Part shown: positions 8,816 to 18,249 of the stretch, piece after piece
Position numbering within the stretch: position 1 is the first letter of the stretch
How the letters are laid out: each line of letters opens with the position of its first letter
Source: JAUIIK01 sp963709995
GTDB taxonomy: Bacteria > Chloroflexota > Chloroflexia > Thermomicrobiales > CFX8
Assembly (NCBI GenBank): GCA_963709995.1
Contig: CAVPYN010000001.1
Coordinates: 575,707-639,706, forward strand
Direction: 5' to 3'
DNA length: 64,000 nt
The notes under the pieces: model-generated
What the model was told of the DNA's origin: nothing
The model's input: the letters and a program-made list of their open reading frames with translations, nothing else
Databases searched by the model: none
Position numbers and translations under genes: made by a program

Positions 8816-11800
8816 ATGTACGTTGAGCTGCACGCTCACAGCAATTTCTCGTTCCTCGATGGGGCGTCACACGTCGAGGAGTTGGTGCTGCAGGCGAAGG
8901 CGTTCGGCTATCCGGCGCTGGCGTTGACCGATCACAACGGGTTGTATGGGGCGATGGAGTTTGCCCGGGCGGCGCGGGCCTGGGGTATTCAGCCGATCAC
9001 CGGAGCCGAGGTGACGCTGACCTCGGGGCATCACCTGACGTTGCTGGCCGAGACGCGACAGGGCTACGCGAATCTCTGCCGGATGTTGACCCGCGCCCAC
9101 CTCGACAACGAGCGGCTCGATCCCTTCCCTTGATCCTGAGCTATTGAAGGCACATAGTGAGGGCCTGATCGCCCTCTCCGGCTGCCGCAATGGCGAGGTT
9201 CCGGCGCTGATCGCTCGGGGACAGTACAGACAGGCGGTTGATGCCGCGCTGGAATACATGGATCTGTTTGGTGCTGAGAATTTCTATATAGAGCTACAAC
9301 GCAATCTGGTCGATGACGATAAAGAACGCATCGCCGGGTCTGGTCCGGTTGGCCCGCGATCTCGACCTGCCTCTGGTAGCGACAAACAATGTCCACTACC
9401 ACCTGCGCGCTCGTGCCCGGCTCCAGGATGTTCTCGTTGCGATCAAGAACCGCTCGACACTGGAGGGCTCGCATCGAGTCCGGCGGCCGAATAGCGAATT
9501 CTTCCTCAAATCCAGCCAGCAGATGGAGCGTCTCTTCTCCGATCTCCCAGAAGCGCATTGAGAACACTGCCGTGATCTGCGGAGCGTTGCCAGTTCGATC
9601 TGACGACGGATTTGCACTATCAGTTTCCCGCGTATGGGGAGCGGGGGACGGCGTTGCTGGGGATTGGGGAAGACAAAGAGCCCTCACCCCCAGCCCCTCT
9701 CCCAATGCTGGGAGAGGAGAGCAAGGCAAGGTATGAGTGCTGCTTCCCTGACTCTTACACCCCCTCTCCCAATGCGGGAGAGGGGCGGGGGTGAGGGCTG
9801 TCCCGACCCCGATACCCTCCTCCGCACCCACTGCACCACCCAAATCCGCGAACGCTACGACCAATCTGAGTGGCCCGCGGCCACCGAGCGGCTCGAACAG
9901 GAACTGCGGTTGATCGAGAAGCACAAGCTGGCCGGGTTCTTTCTGATCTATCGGGACATCCTGGAGTTGGGGAAGGAGATCGCGAAGGAGCTGTACGGGG
10001 AGCACCGGGATCGCGCGCCGGGGCGGGGGCGGGGGAGCAGTGTCGGGTCGATCGTCTGCTATCTGATCGGGTTGAGCCCGATCGATCCGCTGCGGGCGAA
10101 TCTCTATCTGGGACGCTTTCTGAACGAGGATCTGGCGACGGTGCCGGATATCGATCTCGATTTCAGCCGGGAGGTGCGGGAGCGGCTGATCCTGAAGGTT
10201 TACGAGCACTTTGGCGCGGAGCACGTCGCGCTGGTCTGTAGCTTCCCGACCTACCGGCTGCGCTCGGCGGTGCGGGAGATCGGCAAGGCGCTGGGGTTGC
10301 CCGAGGCGGAGCTGGCGCGGCTGGCGAAGCTGGCCGGGAGCCACGGCTCGGTCGACAAGCTGGGCGAGGAGATGCAGCGCTATCCGGAGTTCACCCAGCG
10401 GATCGAAGCGCCGCTCTGGCGGGATCTGATCGATCTGGCGGCCCAGGCGAAGGGTTTTCCGCGGCACATCAGCCAGCACGTCGGTGGGATGATCATCTCA
10501 TCGACGCCAATCGTCGAGATCGTGCCGCTGGAGCAGTCGGCCATGGAAGGACGGATCATCTGCCAGTGGGACAAGGATTCCTGCGACGATGCCCGGATGG
10601 TCAAGATCGATTTTCTCGGGCTGGGGATGCTCTCGCTGGTCGATTACTGTCTGGATGAGATCGTCTTCAACCGCGGGCCGGATCTCGATCTGACCCGGAT
10701 CGATTACGAGGATGAGGCCGTCTTCGACATGATCTGCGAGGGCGACACCGTCGGCGTCTTCCAGATCGAGAGCCGGGCACAGATGCAGACGCTGCCGCGG
10801 ACCCGGCCGCGCAACCTCGACGACCTGACAGTCGAGGTGGCGATCATTCGACCCGGACCGATCGTCGGCGGGGCGGTCAACCCCTACATCAAGCGCAGCC
10901 AGGGCCGGGAGTCGGTCAGCTACGACCACCCGAGTCTGGAGCCGTATCTGGAAGAGACGCTGGGCGTGATCCTGTTTCAGGAGCAGGTTATCCAGGTGGC
11001 GATGGCGATCACCGGGATTACCGCCGGCCAGGCCGACCAGTTCCGGCGGGCGATGTCGAGGAAACGCTCACGCGATGCGATGGAGATCGATGCGGGATGA
11101 TTTCTACCAGCGGGCTGTGGCGCAGGGCGTCGATGTCGGAGTCGCCGAGACGATCTTCAACAAGCTGATCGGGTTCGCCGAGTTTGGCTTTCCGAAGAGC
11201 CATTCGGCGGCTTTTGCGTTGCTGGCTTATCAAAGCTCCTGGCTGAAGTTCTATTACCCGGTCGAGTTCACCTGCGCCCTGCTCAACGCCCAGCCGATGG
11301 GTTTCTATTCCTCCGAGGTCATCATTCGCGACGCCCGGCGACATGGTGTCAGCTTCCGCCAGCCGGATATCAACGCCAGCCGCCGCAACTGCACGGTCGA
11401 GGGCGAGTCGGTGCGGATCGGTTTTCGCTACGTCAAAGGTGTTGGCCCGAGCGCGCCGGAGGCAATCGAGCAGGCGCGTGAATGAGGGTGGCGAGTTCCG
11501 GTCGATACGCGAGTTTCTCTGGAGGAGCGGCACGAGCCGGGAGGCGACCGAGAACCTGATTCGGGCCGGTGCGTTCGACTCGTTCGGGCTGAATCGCCGT
11601 GAGTTGCTCTGGCAACTTGGCCTGGTCTACCGCCCACCAGGCCGCCAGTTGCCGCTGCCGATACCGACGAAGCAGGACGAGGTGAGCTTGAAGGATCTGA
11701 GTCGCTGGGAGCGGGTGGTGACCGACTTCGAGGTGATGGGCTTTTCGACCTACGATCATCCGATGGCCGATTGTCCGCACCGATCTCGATCTGGATCTGG

Positions 11801-12119
11801 AGACGAGCGTCGGGTTGGATGCATCGCGAGGATGGCAAGCGTTGTGCGCTACGCCGGGATGGTCGTCTGCCGCCAGCGTCCGGAGACGGCCGGGGGCTTC
11901 ACCTTCATGACGCTGGAGGATGAATTCGGATTGGCGAATCTGGTCGTTCGGCCGAAGGTGCTCGAGCGCTTCCGGACGATCATCCGCAGCGAGCCGTTCC
12001 TGACCGTCGACGGCCAGCTCCAGATTCGCGACGGCACGACCAACATCATCGTCAAGGACTTGACACCATTGCCGATCCCGCCCGAACTGATGGCCCCACC
12101 GTCGCACAATTACCGATAA
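8816..12119 (+). pseudogene. dnaE2: Error-prone DNA polymerase DnaE2 (ImuC), multiply frame-shifted and carrying a repeat
   Basis: The full DnaE2 domain order is present. A PHP domain begins at ATG 8816 (ELHAHSNFSFLDG). The polymerase core includes PDIDLDF catalytic Asp residues, KIDFLGL and GVFQIESRAQMQ. The fingers and helix-hairpin region precede a C-terminal OB-fold (FMTLEDEFGLANLVVRP). The frame changes near 9135, 9320, 9560, 9590, 9650-9800, 11090, 11475 and within 11770-11850. A 121-bp palindromic repeat interrupts the segment between FPAYGERG and PDTLLRTHC. The longest clean piece is 9634-11100. The enzyme would carry out SOS-induced translesion synthesis with ImuB. As read, it cannot be made as one protein. 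Its stop overlaps the convergent serine hydrolase by 10 bp. Confidence 0.85.
9679..9799. repeat. GC-rich palindromic repeat inside dnaE2
   Basis: The outer arms AGCCCTCACCCCC (from 9679) and GGGGGTGAGGGCT (ending 9799) are inverted. Each arm also holds an internal CCTCTCCCAATGC/GGGAGAGG palindrome. One frame stays open right through it, giving a low-complexity Pro/Arg/Ser-rich insert, but that frame differs from the upstream dnaE2 frame. It has the same style as 8605-8721 and is probably the same dispersed repeat family. Confidence 0.8.
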
Positions 12120-13101
12120 ATGGGATCGATGAGCAAATCCTGGACGCAATCGGTTAGGCGGAGGATCGGCTCGATATCCGTGTCGAGGGTGAAGGCAACA
12201 AAGTTTGACCGGAGTGCCGGGAAGCGCACAGCCTTGGCGAAGATTCCCGGCCAGCTACCCCCATGACTCCAGCCCGTGACGTTGTTGCGTTCGATCCTGC
12301 GGATCCCCCAGGCGTAATCAAGCGGTGTGCCATTGTTGAGCATCACGGTCTGTTGGACCATCCCGGAAACCCCGAGCAGACTAAGATTCATCGCGTCGTT
12401 CCACAGTTGAAAATCATTAACCGTCGTCCAGAGGCCGCCGTCCCCGAGCGAGCACGGAAAACCAAGAACCGGATCGGGCTCGACCGGAACCGCGCCACCG
12501 GGGATGGAATCCGGTCCAGGCCAGTAGCGTGTCTCCGCCATCCCGAGCGGGGCGAAGATCCGTCGTGCCGAGAAGGACTCGAACGGCTCATCGCTGGCGA
12601 TCTCGACAATGCGGGCTAGGCAAACATATCCAATATTGGAATAGACATAGCTCGACCCTGGCACCGCGTCCGATTCCGTAAAACTCTGGAGGGCGGAGAG
12701 CATGCCTTGCGAAGTCCTGGCGGTTTCCCCGCGGACCTTCATGCGTTGGAGTAGCGCTGGTTCCCCGGGTAGCCCTCCTGAATGGTGCAACAAGTGAGTG
12801 AGCCTGACCTCGGATGCCCAGCCAGGGAAATCTGGAAACCAACGCTTGAGCGTATCTTCGGGATGAACCAGTCCATCACACACTGTGAGGGCAAAGCAAA
12901 CGGCGGTGATCTGCTTTGCCAGGCTGGCCCCATAGACAAGGCTCGATTGCTCGATTCGACAGTGCGGGCATGACGCCGCTGGCGTAGCGAACCGTCCAAC
13001 TTGCCCCCGCGCTGAACAGAGGCAGTCAGGGGAATCGCAGGATCGGGACCGGCTTGAGCGACACGGGCCGCAAGTGCCGCGGAGAGGTCCGCATTCGCCA
13101 A
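12110..13101 (-). CDS. Serine beta-lactamase-like hydrolase (class C/DD-peptidase fold), one frame change
   Basis: A penicillin-binding-protein-like hydrolase with the expected motifs: SLAK (the S-x-x-K nucleophile motif), YSN (second motif) and HGG near the C-terminus (third motif). The best start is TTG 13101, which has GGAGG 7 nt upstream inside the end of the MFS gene, so translation is probably coupled to it. The N-terminal 35 or so residues from that start are in a different frame from the motif-bearing part, so a single-base indel lies near 12970-13010. The motif frame alone stays open from 12110 to 13108. No signal peptide is visible, which suggests a cytoplasmic esterase or amidase rather than a secreted lactamase. 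It overlaps the dnaE2 end tail to tail by 10 bp. Confidence 0.75.
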
Positions 13102-13104
13102 ACT

Positions 13105-14340
13105 TCAACCTCCAGGTGACGCCTCGTGGGATGCGGATTCGTCAAACCGGAACATCCCGGCGAAGATCCCGCCAGCGACGATCAGGGAACCTGCCGACCC
13201 GAGATACATCCAGTTGAGACCCAGCCCAATGCCGATGACCCATCCCACGAGCGGGCCGGCCGCCGCGCCGAGATCTGACCAGGTCGCGTAGGTGCTCATC
13301 GTCTGTGAGCGACGATCGGGCGGGGCCAGGTCTCCGGCGAGCGCGTCAAGGGTCACTTTCGCGGCGGTGGCCGAGAGGAAGAGCAGAACTGACACGATAA
13401 TGACCGGCCAGATGTCTGGAGAGAAGGCGAGCCCGATCAGGCCAATGACTTCGATCCCACCGGCGAGCAGCAGGAATCGTACCCGACCGTGCCGGTCCGA
13501 GAGAAAGCCGGCCAGCGGTCCCCAGAGAAACTCTGAGAGGTAGCGCACCGAAAGCAACAGCCCTGTCAGCGATGCGACGCCGACCGTCACGAACGCGAGG
13601 GTTATGTTGTCACCGAAGTTCTCCTGGAGCCATGAGCCGAGCGTGGCTGTCACTAGCCCCTGCACGGCCATGGCTTGAAGCAGAACCGTCCCATACACGA
13701 TCCAGAGCCGGTGGCGTAACAGGGGGTCTGGGATGGCTGGTGCGGTCGCGACCGTCAACGCCGGACGGTCGATGATCTGGGTGGGAATGTGCGGGGGGCG
13801 TTCGCGAAGCACACCCAGGCCGCCGATCACCGTCAAAGCAGCGAACGCCAACACCGTCGTGGTAAAGCCGATCAGATCGGTCATGAAGCCGCCAAGCAAC
13901 GCGGCAATGAAGCTACCGAAGCGTGTTACTCCGTTGAAGAAGCCGAGATAGTAGCCACGGTTCGTGCCATCAGAAGATTCCAGCGCGGCGAGGAAGCCGC
14001 CAAGTCTGAGGAATGACCAGCACAATCCCCAGCCAAGCCGGGCAATTAGGAAGACTGCAAAACCAAGGCCAGATCCGTAAACGGCAGTCGTGAGCGCGGC
14101 GAGGAAGACGGCGAAGAGGAACGGACCGCGAACCCCGGCGCGGGCCATCGTCCAACCAGCGACCGAATTGGTGACCAGGCGTACGAAACGGTTGGCGCTC
14201 AGCAGGATCCCGACCATGAATGCCTGTAGTCCGAGATCCTGGTACATCGTCGGGAGAACAGCGTAGAGCAACGAGTCGCCCAGAATCGAGGCGGCCACTG
14301 CGATGGAGACGGCGACGACCCAGCGCGGCGGCAAACGCAT
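13105..14340 (-). CDS. Major facilitator superfamily transporter
   Basis: A protein of about 410 residues with twelve predicted hydrophobic segments. The MFS loop 2-3 region carries GWTMARAGVRGP and the second-half loop carries GFLSDRHGRVRF. The ATG at 14340 is preferred because the sequence enters the first membrane segment directly (RWVVAVSIAVAASILGDS). A GTG at 14373 would add 11 residues without a ribosome site. The substrate is unknown, and the overall type is that of drug/metabolite proton antiporters. It overlaps or abuts the downstream serine hydrolase and probably forms an operon with it. It is divergent from the ABC exporter operon at 14601. Confidence 0.85.
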   Translation of the reverse strand: MRLPPRWVVAVSIAVAASILGDSLLYAVLPTMYQDLGLQAFMVGILLSANRFVRLVTNSVAGWTMARAGVRGPFLFAVFLAALTTAVYGSGLGFAVFLIARLGWGLCWSFLRLGGFLAALESSDGTNRGYYLGFFNGVTRFGSFIAALLGGFMTDLIGFTTTVLAFAALTVIGGLGVLRERPPHIPTQIIDRPALTVATAPAIPDPLLRHRLWIVYGTVLLQAMAVQGLVTATLGSWLQENFGDNITLAFVTVGVASLTGLLLSVRYLSEFLWGPLAGFLSDRHGRVRFLLLAGGIEVIGLIGLAFSPDIWPVIIVSVLLFLSATAAKVTLDALAGDLAPPDRRSQTMSTYATWSDLGAAAGPLVGWVIGIGLGLNWMYLGSAGSLIVAGGIFAGMFRFDESASHEASPGG

Positions 14341-14496
14341 GAGGCGATAGAACTCCGATTGTCTGACGATCACCGACGAAGCACACGGCGAATTCTAGCC
14401 CGGGTTTGATCCGGTGGGGGCAGAACGAGCGCTATCGACGGTTTTGAGCCATAGGGCACGTTTCAACTCGATCAATGCAAAATAGCAATCAATAGG

Positions 14497-14525
14497 TTGA
14501 CATTCAGATATAATCGAGATAATCT
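14497..14525 (+). promoter_or_regulatory. Possible sigma-70 promoter of the ABC exporter operon
   Basis: TTGACA at 14497-14502, a 17-nt spacer and TAATCT at 14520-14525, in a markedly AT-rich stretch about 75 nt before the ATPase start at 14601. A TATAAT at 14509-14514 is too close to this -35 to pair with it, so the exact -10 is uncertain. Confidence 0.45.
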
Positions 14526-14600
14526 ATAAACTAATGGTGATATATGGAGCAATTCCATAATTCGTCTATTTCAGACCGGAGAGAGACAGTAGGAAAATCA

Positions 14601-15578
14601 ATGTTGGCAATCAAAGCAAAGGAATTGCGACGTGTTTTTCGCCAGGCGCGCGGCTTCCTGCGCAAGGGGAGCGACACCGTCGCCGTGGATCGAGTCGATC
14701 TTGAAATCCCTGATGGCATGATCTACGGAATGCTCGGCCACAACGGCGCAGGCAAGACGACGACGATTAAGATGCTCTCGACGCTGTTGATCCCGACGTC
14801 CGGAACAGCACAAGTGGCTGGCTACGACGTTGTGCAAGATGAGCGTGAGGTTCGTCGCCGTCTTGGCGTCGTCCTCGGCGGCGACCGGGGTTTGTACAAC
14901 AAGCTGACCGCGCGCGATAACCTGATCTATTTCGCGCACCTCTACGGTGTGCCTCGGGTTGAGGTTGGCTCCAGGGCCGATGCGATGCTAGATCTCGTGG
15001 GCTTGCTCGATCGAGGCCAGGACCGGGTCGAGGGTTTTTCGCGGGGGATGAAGCAACGTCTGCATCTCGCGAAGGCATTGATTCACGATCCACCCGTGCT
15101 GTTCCTCGATGAACCGACAATCGGGCTCGATCCGGCAGCCGCGGTACGAGTTCGGGAGATCATCGCCGGGCTTGCGCCGAAGCATACGATCCTGCTGACG
15201 ACCCACTACCTTCAGGAGGCGGACGCGCTCTGTGATTCTATTGGCATCATCGATCATGGCCGGATCATCGTTGAGGACACACCAGCCGGGATCAAAAGGC
15301 GGGTGGGCGGCGATCGCAGGCATCTGATCAACGTTCGCGGGCATCTAAACGGTTGGACCAGCCAGCTGCTTGGAAACCTTCCTGGAATTTCAGCTGTCGA
15401 ACTCCGACCCGGCGAGCATGTTACGACCATAACGCTTGTCGCGTCGGATCGGGGCACGCCGGTTGACGGAGCGTTGAGAGCCCTTCATCAAGAAGGCGTC
15501 CTGGTTGACTCTGTCCAAAGCTCGGACTTAACGCTTGAGGATGCATTCCTGGCGCTGACCGGCGGGAGTGAGTCGTGA
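14601..15578 (+). CDS. ABC transporter ATP-binding protein (DrrA/ABC-2 exporter type)
   Basis: A 325-residue ATPase starting at ATG 14601, which has AGGA about 7 nt upstream. An upstream ATG at 14544 lacks a ribosome site. It shows Walker A GHNGAGKT, a signature variant FSRGMKQR in place of LSGGQ, Walker B VLFLDEP, and the H-loop LTTHYLQEA. The C-terminal extension of about 90 residues after the nucleotide-binding domain is typical of the DrrA/NodI group. It energises the two ABC-2 permeases encoded directly downstream; its stop overlaps the first permease start (GTGA). The likely role is export of a lipid, glycan or drug-like compound. The substrate is unknown. Confidence 0.9.
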   Translation: MLAIKAKELRRVFRQARGFLRKGSDTVAVDRVDLEIPDGMIYGMLGHNGAGKTTTIKMLSTLLIPTSGTAQVAGYDVVQDEREVRRRLGVVLGGDRGLYNKLTARDNLIYFAHLYGVPRVEVGSRADAMLDLVGLLDRGQDRVEGFSRGMKQRLHLAKALIHDPPVLFLDEPTIGLDPAAAVRVREIIAGLAPKHTILLTTHYLQEADALCDSIGIIDHGRIIVEDTPAGIKRRVGGDRRHLINVRGHLNGWTSQLLGNLPGISAVELRPGEHVTTITLVASDRGTPVDGALRALHQEGVLVDSVQSSDLTLEDAFLALTGGSES

Positions 15579-16396
15579 GCGCCAGCCACATCGAGACGTA
15601 CAGCCTGTTGCGAGTCTGCCTTGCGACCGCGGCCGCCGAGATTCGACGGACGCTTGCGTATACCATCGAAGTGGTGCGCTGGCCACTCTTTCCGTTGTTG
15701 TTCTATCTGACGCTCTACTTCACCTACCAGGCGGCTGGCAGAGAAACGGTTGGCCAGGTCAGCTCGGCCGCCTTTCTGTTGGTGGGCATTTTCGGAATGA
15801 CGCTCTGGAGCTCGGCGATCTGGTCTGGCGGGTATGCGGTCGAAACCGAGCGCAGCGCAGGGACGATCAACTCGCTCTTTCTGACGCCCGCCAGCCGGGG
15901 GGCGGTGGTTGTCGGATATTCCGTTGGAGCAATAGCAGTGTTTGTCGCGCCAACGATGGTTGCGGCAACGCTTCTCGCCATCGGACTGGGGGTCGAGTTC
16001 GAGGTCGCCGACCCATTGGCGCTGTTCCTGTCATTTCTATCGCTATTGATAGCAGCGCTTGCAATGGGATATCTGCTTGCGGGAGCGTTCGTGCTAACCC
16101 GGCGAGCGAACATGTTCGCGAATTTCCTTCAAACGCCCATCTACCTGCTGAGTGGGATGGTAGTGCCGGTTGAGGAGCTACCTCAGGTGCTCCAGTGGTT
16201 TGCGGTCATCTTCCCAATCAGTGCCGGGATGGAGGCATTGCGCGGGACATTGCTCGCAGGGCAAACGATCGACATGGTCTACGGGCCGATCCTAAGACTG
16301 CTAGTTGTTTCGGTCGTGTTGGCCTTCGTCGGAAAGTCATTGCTTGGGAAGGTGGAACATGCGGCACGAAATGCTGGCACGCTCGATTTCGAATGA
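15575..16396 (+). CDS. ABC-2 type permease subunit
   Basis: A 273-residue membrane protein with six hydrophobic segments and the ABC-2 membrane-family pattern (ETERSAGTINSLFLTP, the conserved coupling loop, near residue 90). It begins with GTG overlapping the ATPase stop by 4 nt, so translation is coupled. It pairs with the second permease at 16359-17171 to form the channel of a heteromeric exporter driven by the ATPase at 14601. Confidence 0.88.
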   Translation: MSASHIETYSLLRVCLATAAAEIRRTLAYTIEVVRWPLFPLLFYLTLYFTYQAAGRETVGQVSSAAFLLVGIFGMTLWSSAIWSGGYAVETERSAGTINSLFLTPASRGAVVVGYSVGAIAVFVAPTMVAATLLAIGLGVEFEVADPLALFLSFLSLLIAALAMGYLLAGAFVLTRRANMFANFLQTPIYLLSGMVVPVEELPQVLQWFAVIFPISAGMEALRGTLLAGQTIDMVYGPILRLLVVSVVLAFVGKSLLGKVEHAARNAGTLDFE

Positions 16397-17171
16397 GTTC
16401 CGCGCGGCGGCGATTGCCTGGCTGATGATGTTCCGCGAGAGGTTCTATCTGTATGGGCGCGCCTATGTGTTCGACTGGGCGCTGCGACCGATCTTCGAGC
16501 TTTCGATAGCAGCACTGATCTATCTGCAGTCTGATAGCGAGCAGATTGCCTACGTCGTTGTTGCGCTAGCGTCAAGCATGCTGCTCTTCACGTCAATCTA
16601 CTTTGTTGGCGAAATTCTGGATCGGGAACGGATGAAGGGCACGCTGCCAAGCCTGTTTCTGACACCCTGCCGCCGGACGAGCTGGATGGCCGGCTACGCG
16701 TTCGCGGGCGTGCTAGAGACGACTGGGCGGATCACGGTCGTTCTCCTGGCAGGAATCATTCTCTTCGACGTCAGGCTGGATCCGAACTATCCCGCGCTCG
16801 TCGTCGTGCTTCCGATATTCGTTCTTTCGCTGACCGGTCTGGCCCTGGTGTTGAGCGGTATCGGATTACTGATCAAGCGAGCCAACGCGTTGTCCAATCT
16901 TGTTTCGCCCTTCCTTATCCTGCTGGGCGGCGTGTACTTCCCAGTCGCCACCTTGCCTGAGCCACTGCGATTAGTCGCGCGAGCGCTGCCGATTGGCTAC
17001 GGCATGGATGCCATAACTGCTATTGCAATCAATCACGCGTCCCTCTATGACGTGCGATGGTCGCTCATCCCGCTCCTGGGCTTTGCGGCCGTCTCTCCGA
17101 TCATCGGGCTGGCGGCATTCCACCGGATCGATGTTCTGATTCGGCAGCGGGGCGAGGTCGAGATCTACTAG
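16359..17171 (+). CDS. ABC-2 type permease subunit
   Basis: The second ABC-2 permease, about 270 residues and six hydrophobic segments. The coupling loop ERMKGTLPSLFLTPC corresponds to the one in the first permease. The ATG at 16359 is preferred: AAGGTGG lies just upstream and it overlaps the first permease by 38 nt. The frame itself is open from 16305, and ATG 16371 is also possible. It is the last gene of the exporter operon. Its end is 21 nt from the convergent PAP2-like gene. Confidence 0.87.
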   Translation: MRHEMLARSISNEFRAAAIAWLMMFRERFYLYGRAYVFDWALRPIFELSIAALIYLQSDSEQIAYVVVALASSMLLFTSIYFVGEILDRERMKGTLPSLFLTPCRRTSWMAGYAFAGVLETTGRITVVLLAGIILFDVRLDPNYPALVVVLPIFVLSLTGLALVLSGIGLLIKRANALSNLVSPFLILLGGVYFPVATLPEPLRLVARALPIGYGMDAITAIAINHASLYDVRWSLIPLLGFAAVSPIIGLAAFHRIDVLIRQRGEVEIY

Positions 17172-17192
17172 CGATGCCCGTAGGAGATCTCT

Positions 17193-18023
17193 CTAGTTCG
17201 GAAGCGCGTACTCCGGTGGCGTGCCAGTTGGACGTCGCCGATCGCTGTTTCCCGCCAGGACGTAGACGGCGATCAAGAGGCCTACGAGAGCCACGATGTC
17301 GCCGATGATCGCGTCAAGGATGAAGTGGTTGCCGGTCAGCACCACCGACGAGGTCATCAGGATCGGAAGCAGAAGTCCGAACAGCTTGATGCGCTGCGAT
17401 CGCGCATAACACACGATCGCGATGCTCATCAGCAAGTTCCAGCCCACATGGAGACTGGGAACGGCGGCGTATTTATTCGCCAATCCTGATGGAAGGAGCA
17501 CCTCCTTCGAGTAGGAGCGCTGCTGAATCGTGTCGATGAACCCGAGTTCCGGCACGAATCTCGGCGGCGCTACCGGGAAGAACGCGAAGATGATCAGTGC
17601 AATCGCGCCGGAGATCAGCACGGCGTTGCGATAGATCAGATATTTCTCCGGATGGTTGAGAAAGAGCCAGACCAGCACGATCGCAATCACCGGCCAGTGC
17701 AGCCAGACGTAAACCCAGTTCATTGCGTTGACGACCGTCGGGTACTGCAGCGCGAACGCCTGGAGGTCCAGTTCTCGAAACAGCCCGTAGTCACGTTCGA
17801 AGTCGATCAGCCGGTAGGCGTTTTCTCGCGCAAGGGTTGCTTGATCCTTGACCAGGCCTCGTACCATGTAATAGCTCAGGTAGGCTGCGTAAACGAAGGT
17901 CGCCTCGGCGAGCAACGCTCCGTTTGCAATGCGGTCCCGAATCGCCCAGCGAAAACCAAACAGAAGCCCCGTAAGCGTGAGAATCGGCCAGTATGCGTTG
18001 ACGAAGTCCGTGATCACATGCAT
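17193..18023 (-). CDS. PAP2_3 family membrane phosphatase/transferase (Aur1-like)
   Basis: A 276-residue integral membrane protein with about six hydrophobic segments. Signature motifs of the PAP2 superfamily in the inositolphosphotransferase-like branch are present: VPSLHVGW (phosphate-binding Ser-Leu-His) and TGNHFILD (catalytic His and Asp). A likely function is transfer or hydrolysis of a lipid-linked phosphate at the membrane, for example on phosphoinositol or prenyl lipids. The substrate is not decidable from sequence. It is transcribed away from the ThDP enzyme gene at 18250, with about 226 nt between them. Confidence 0.85.
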   Translation of the reverse strand: MHVITDFVNAYWPILTLTGLLFGFRWAIRDRIANGALLAEATFVYAAYLSYYMVRGLVKDQATLARENAYRLIDFERDYGLFRELDLQAFALQYPTVVNAMNWVYVWLHWPVIAIVLVWLFLNHPEKYLIYRNAVLISGAIALIIFAFFPVAPPRFVPELGFIDTIQQRSYSKEVLLPSGLANKYAAVPSLHVGWNLLMSIAIVCYARSQRIKLFGLLLPILMTSSVVLTGNHFILDAIIGDIVALVGLLIAVYVLAGNSDRRRPTGTPPEYALPN

Positions 18024-18249
18024 CTCACTGTGACCTTCACCTGAAACAACCGAGAAACTGGGCGAACCGTCTTCTTTTCGCCCGCCTCTGATGTTCTGAT
18101 CCGGCGGGATGAGCGCCGCATGATTACTATAGAGAAGCCAGTTACGCTATGGACTGCATCTAGGAATCATAATGAATCCAGCAGCAAATCTCAAAGTTGG
18201 TATACGATGACTCATGGATGCGCGGCTGTGAATTGGAGAAGAGGTCGGC

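Noticed and set aside
9064..10479. 471-codon open frame on the minus strand opposite dnaE2
   Set aside because: It is antisense to conserved polymerase motifs and is rich in Arg, Pro, Gln and Leu without any family likeness; high GC makes such shadows common.
13102..13108. TTG 13108 as start of the serine hydrolase
   Set aside because: The GGAGG ribosome site touches this TTG; TTG 13101 has a correct 7-nt spacing, although it then requires a frame change downstream.
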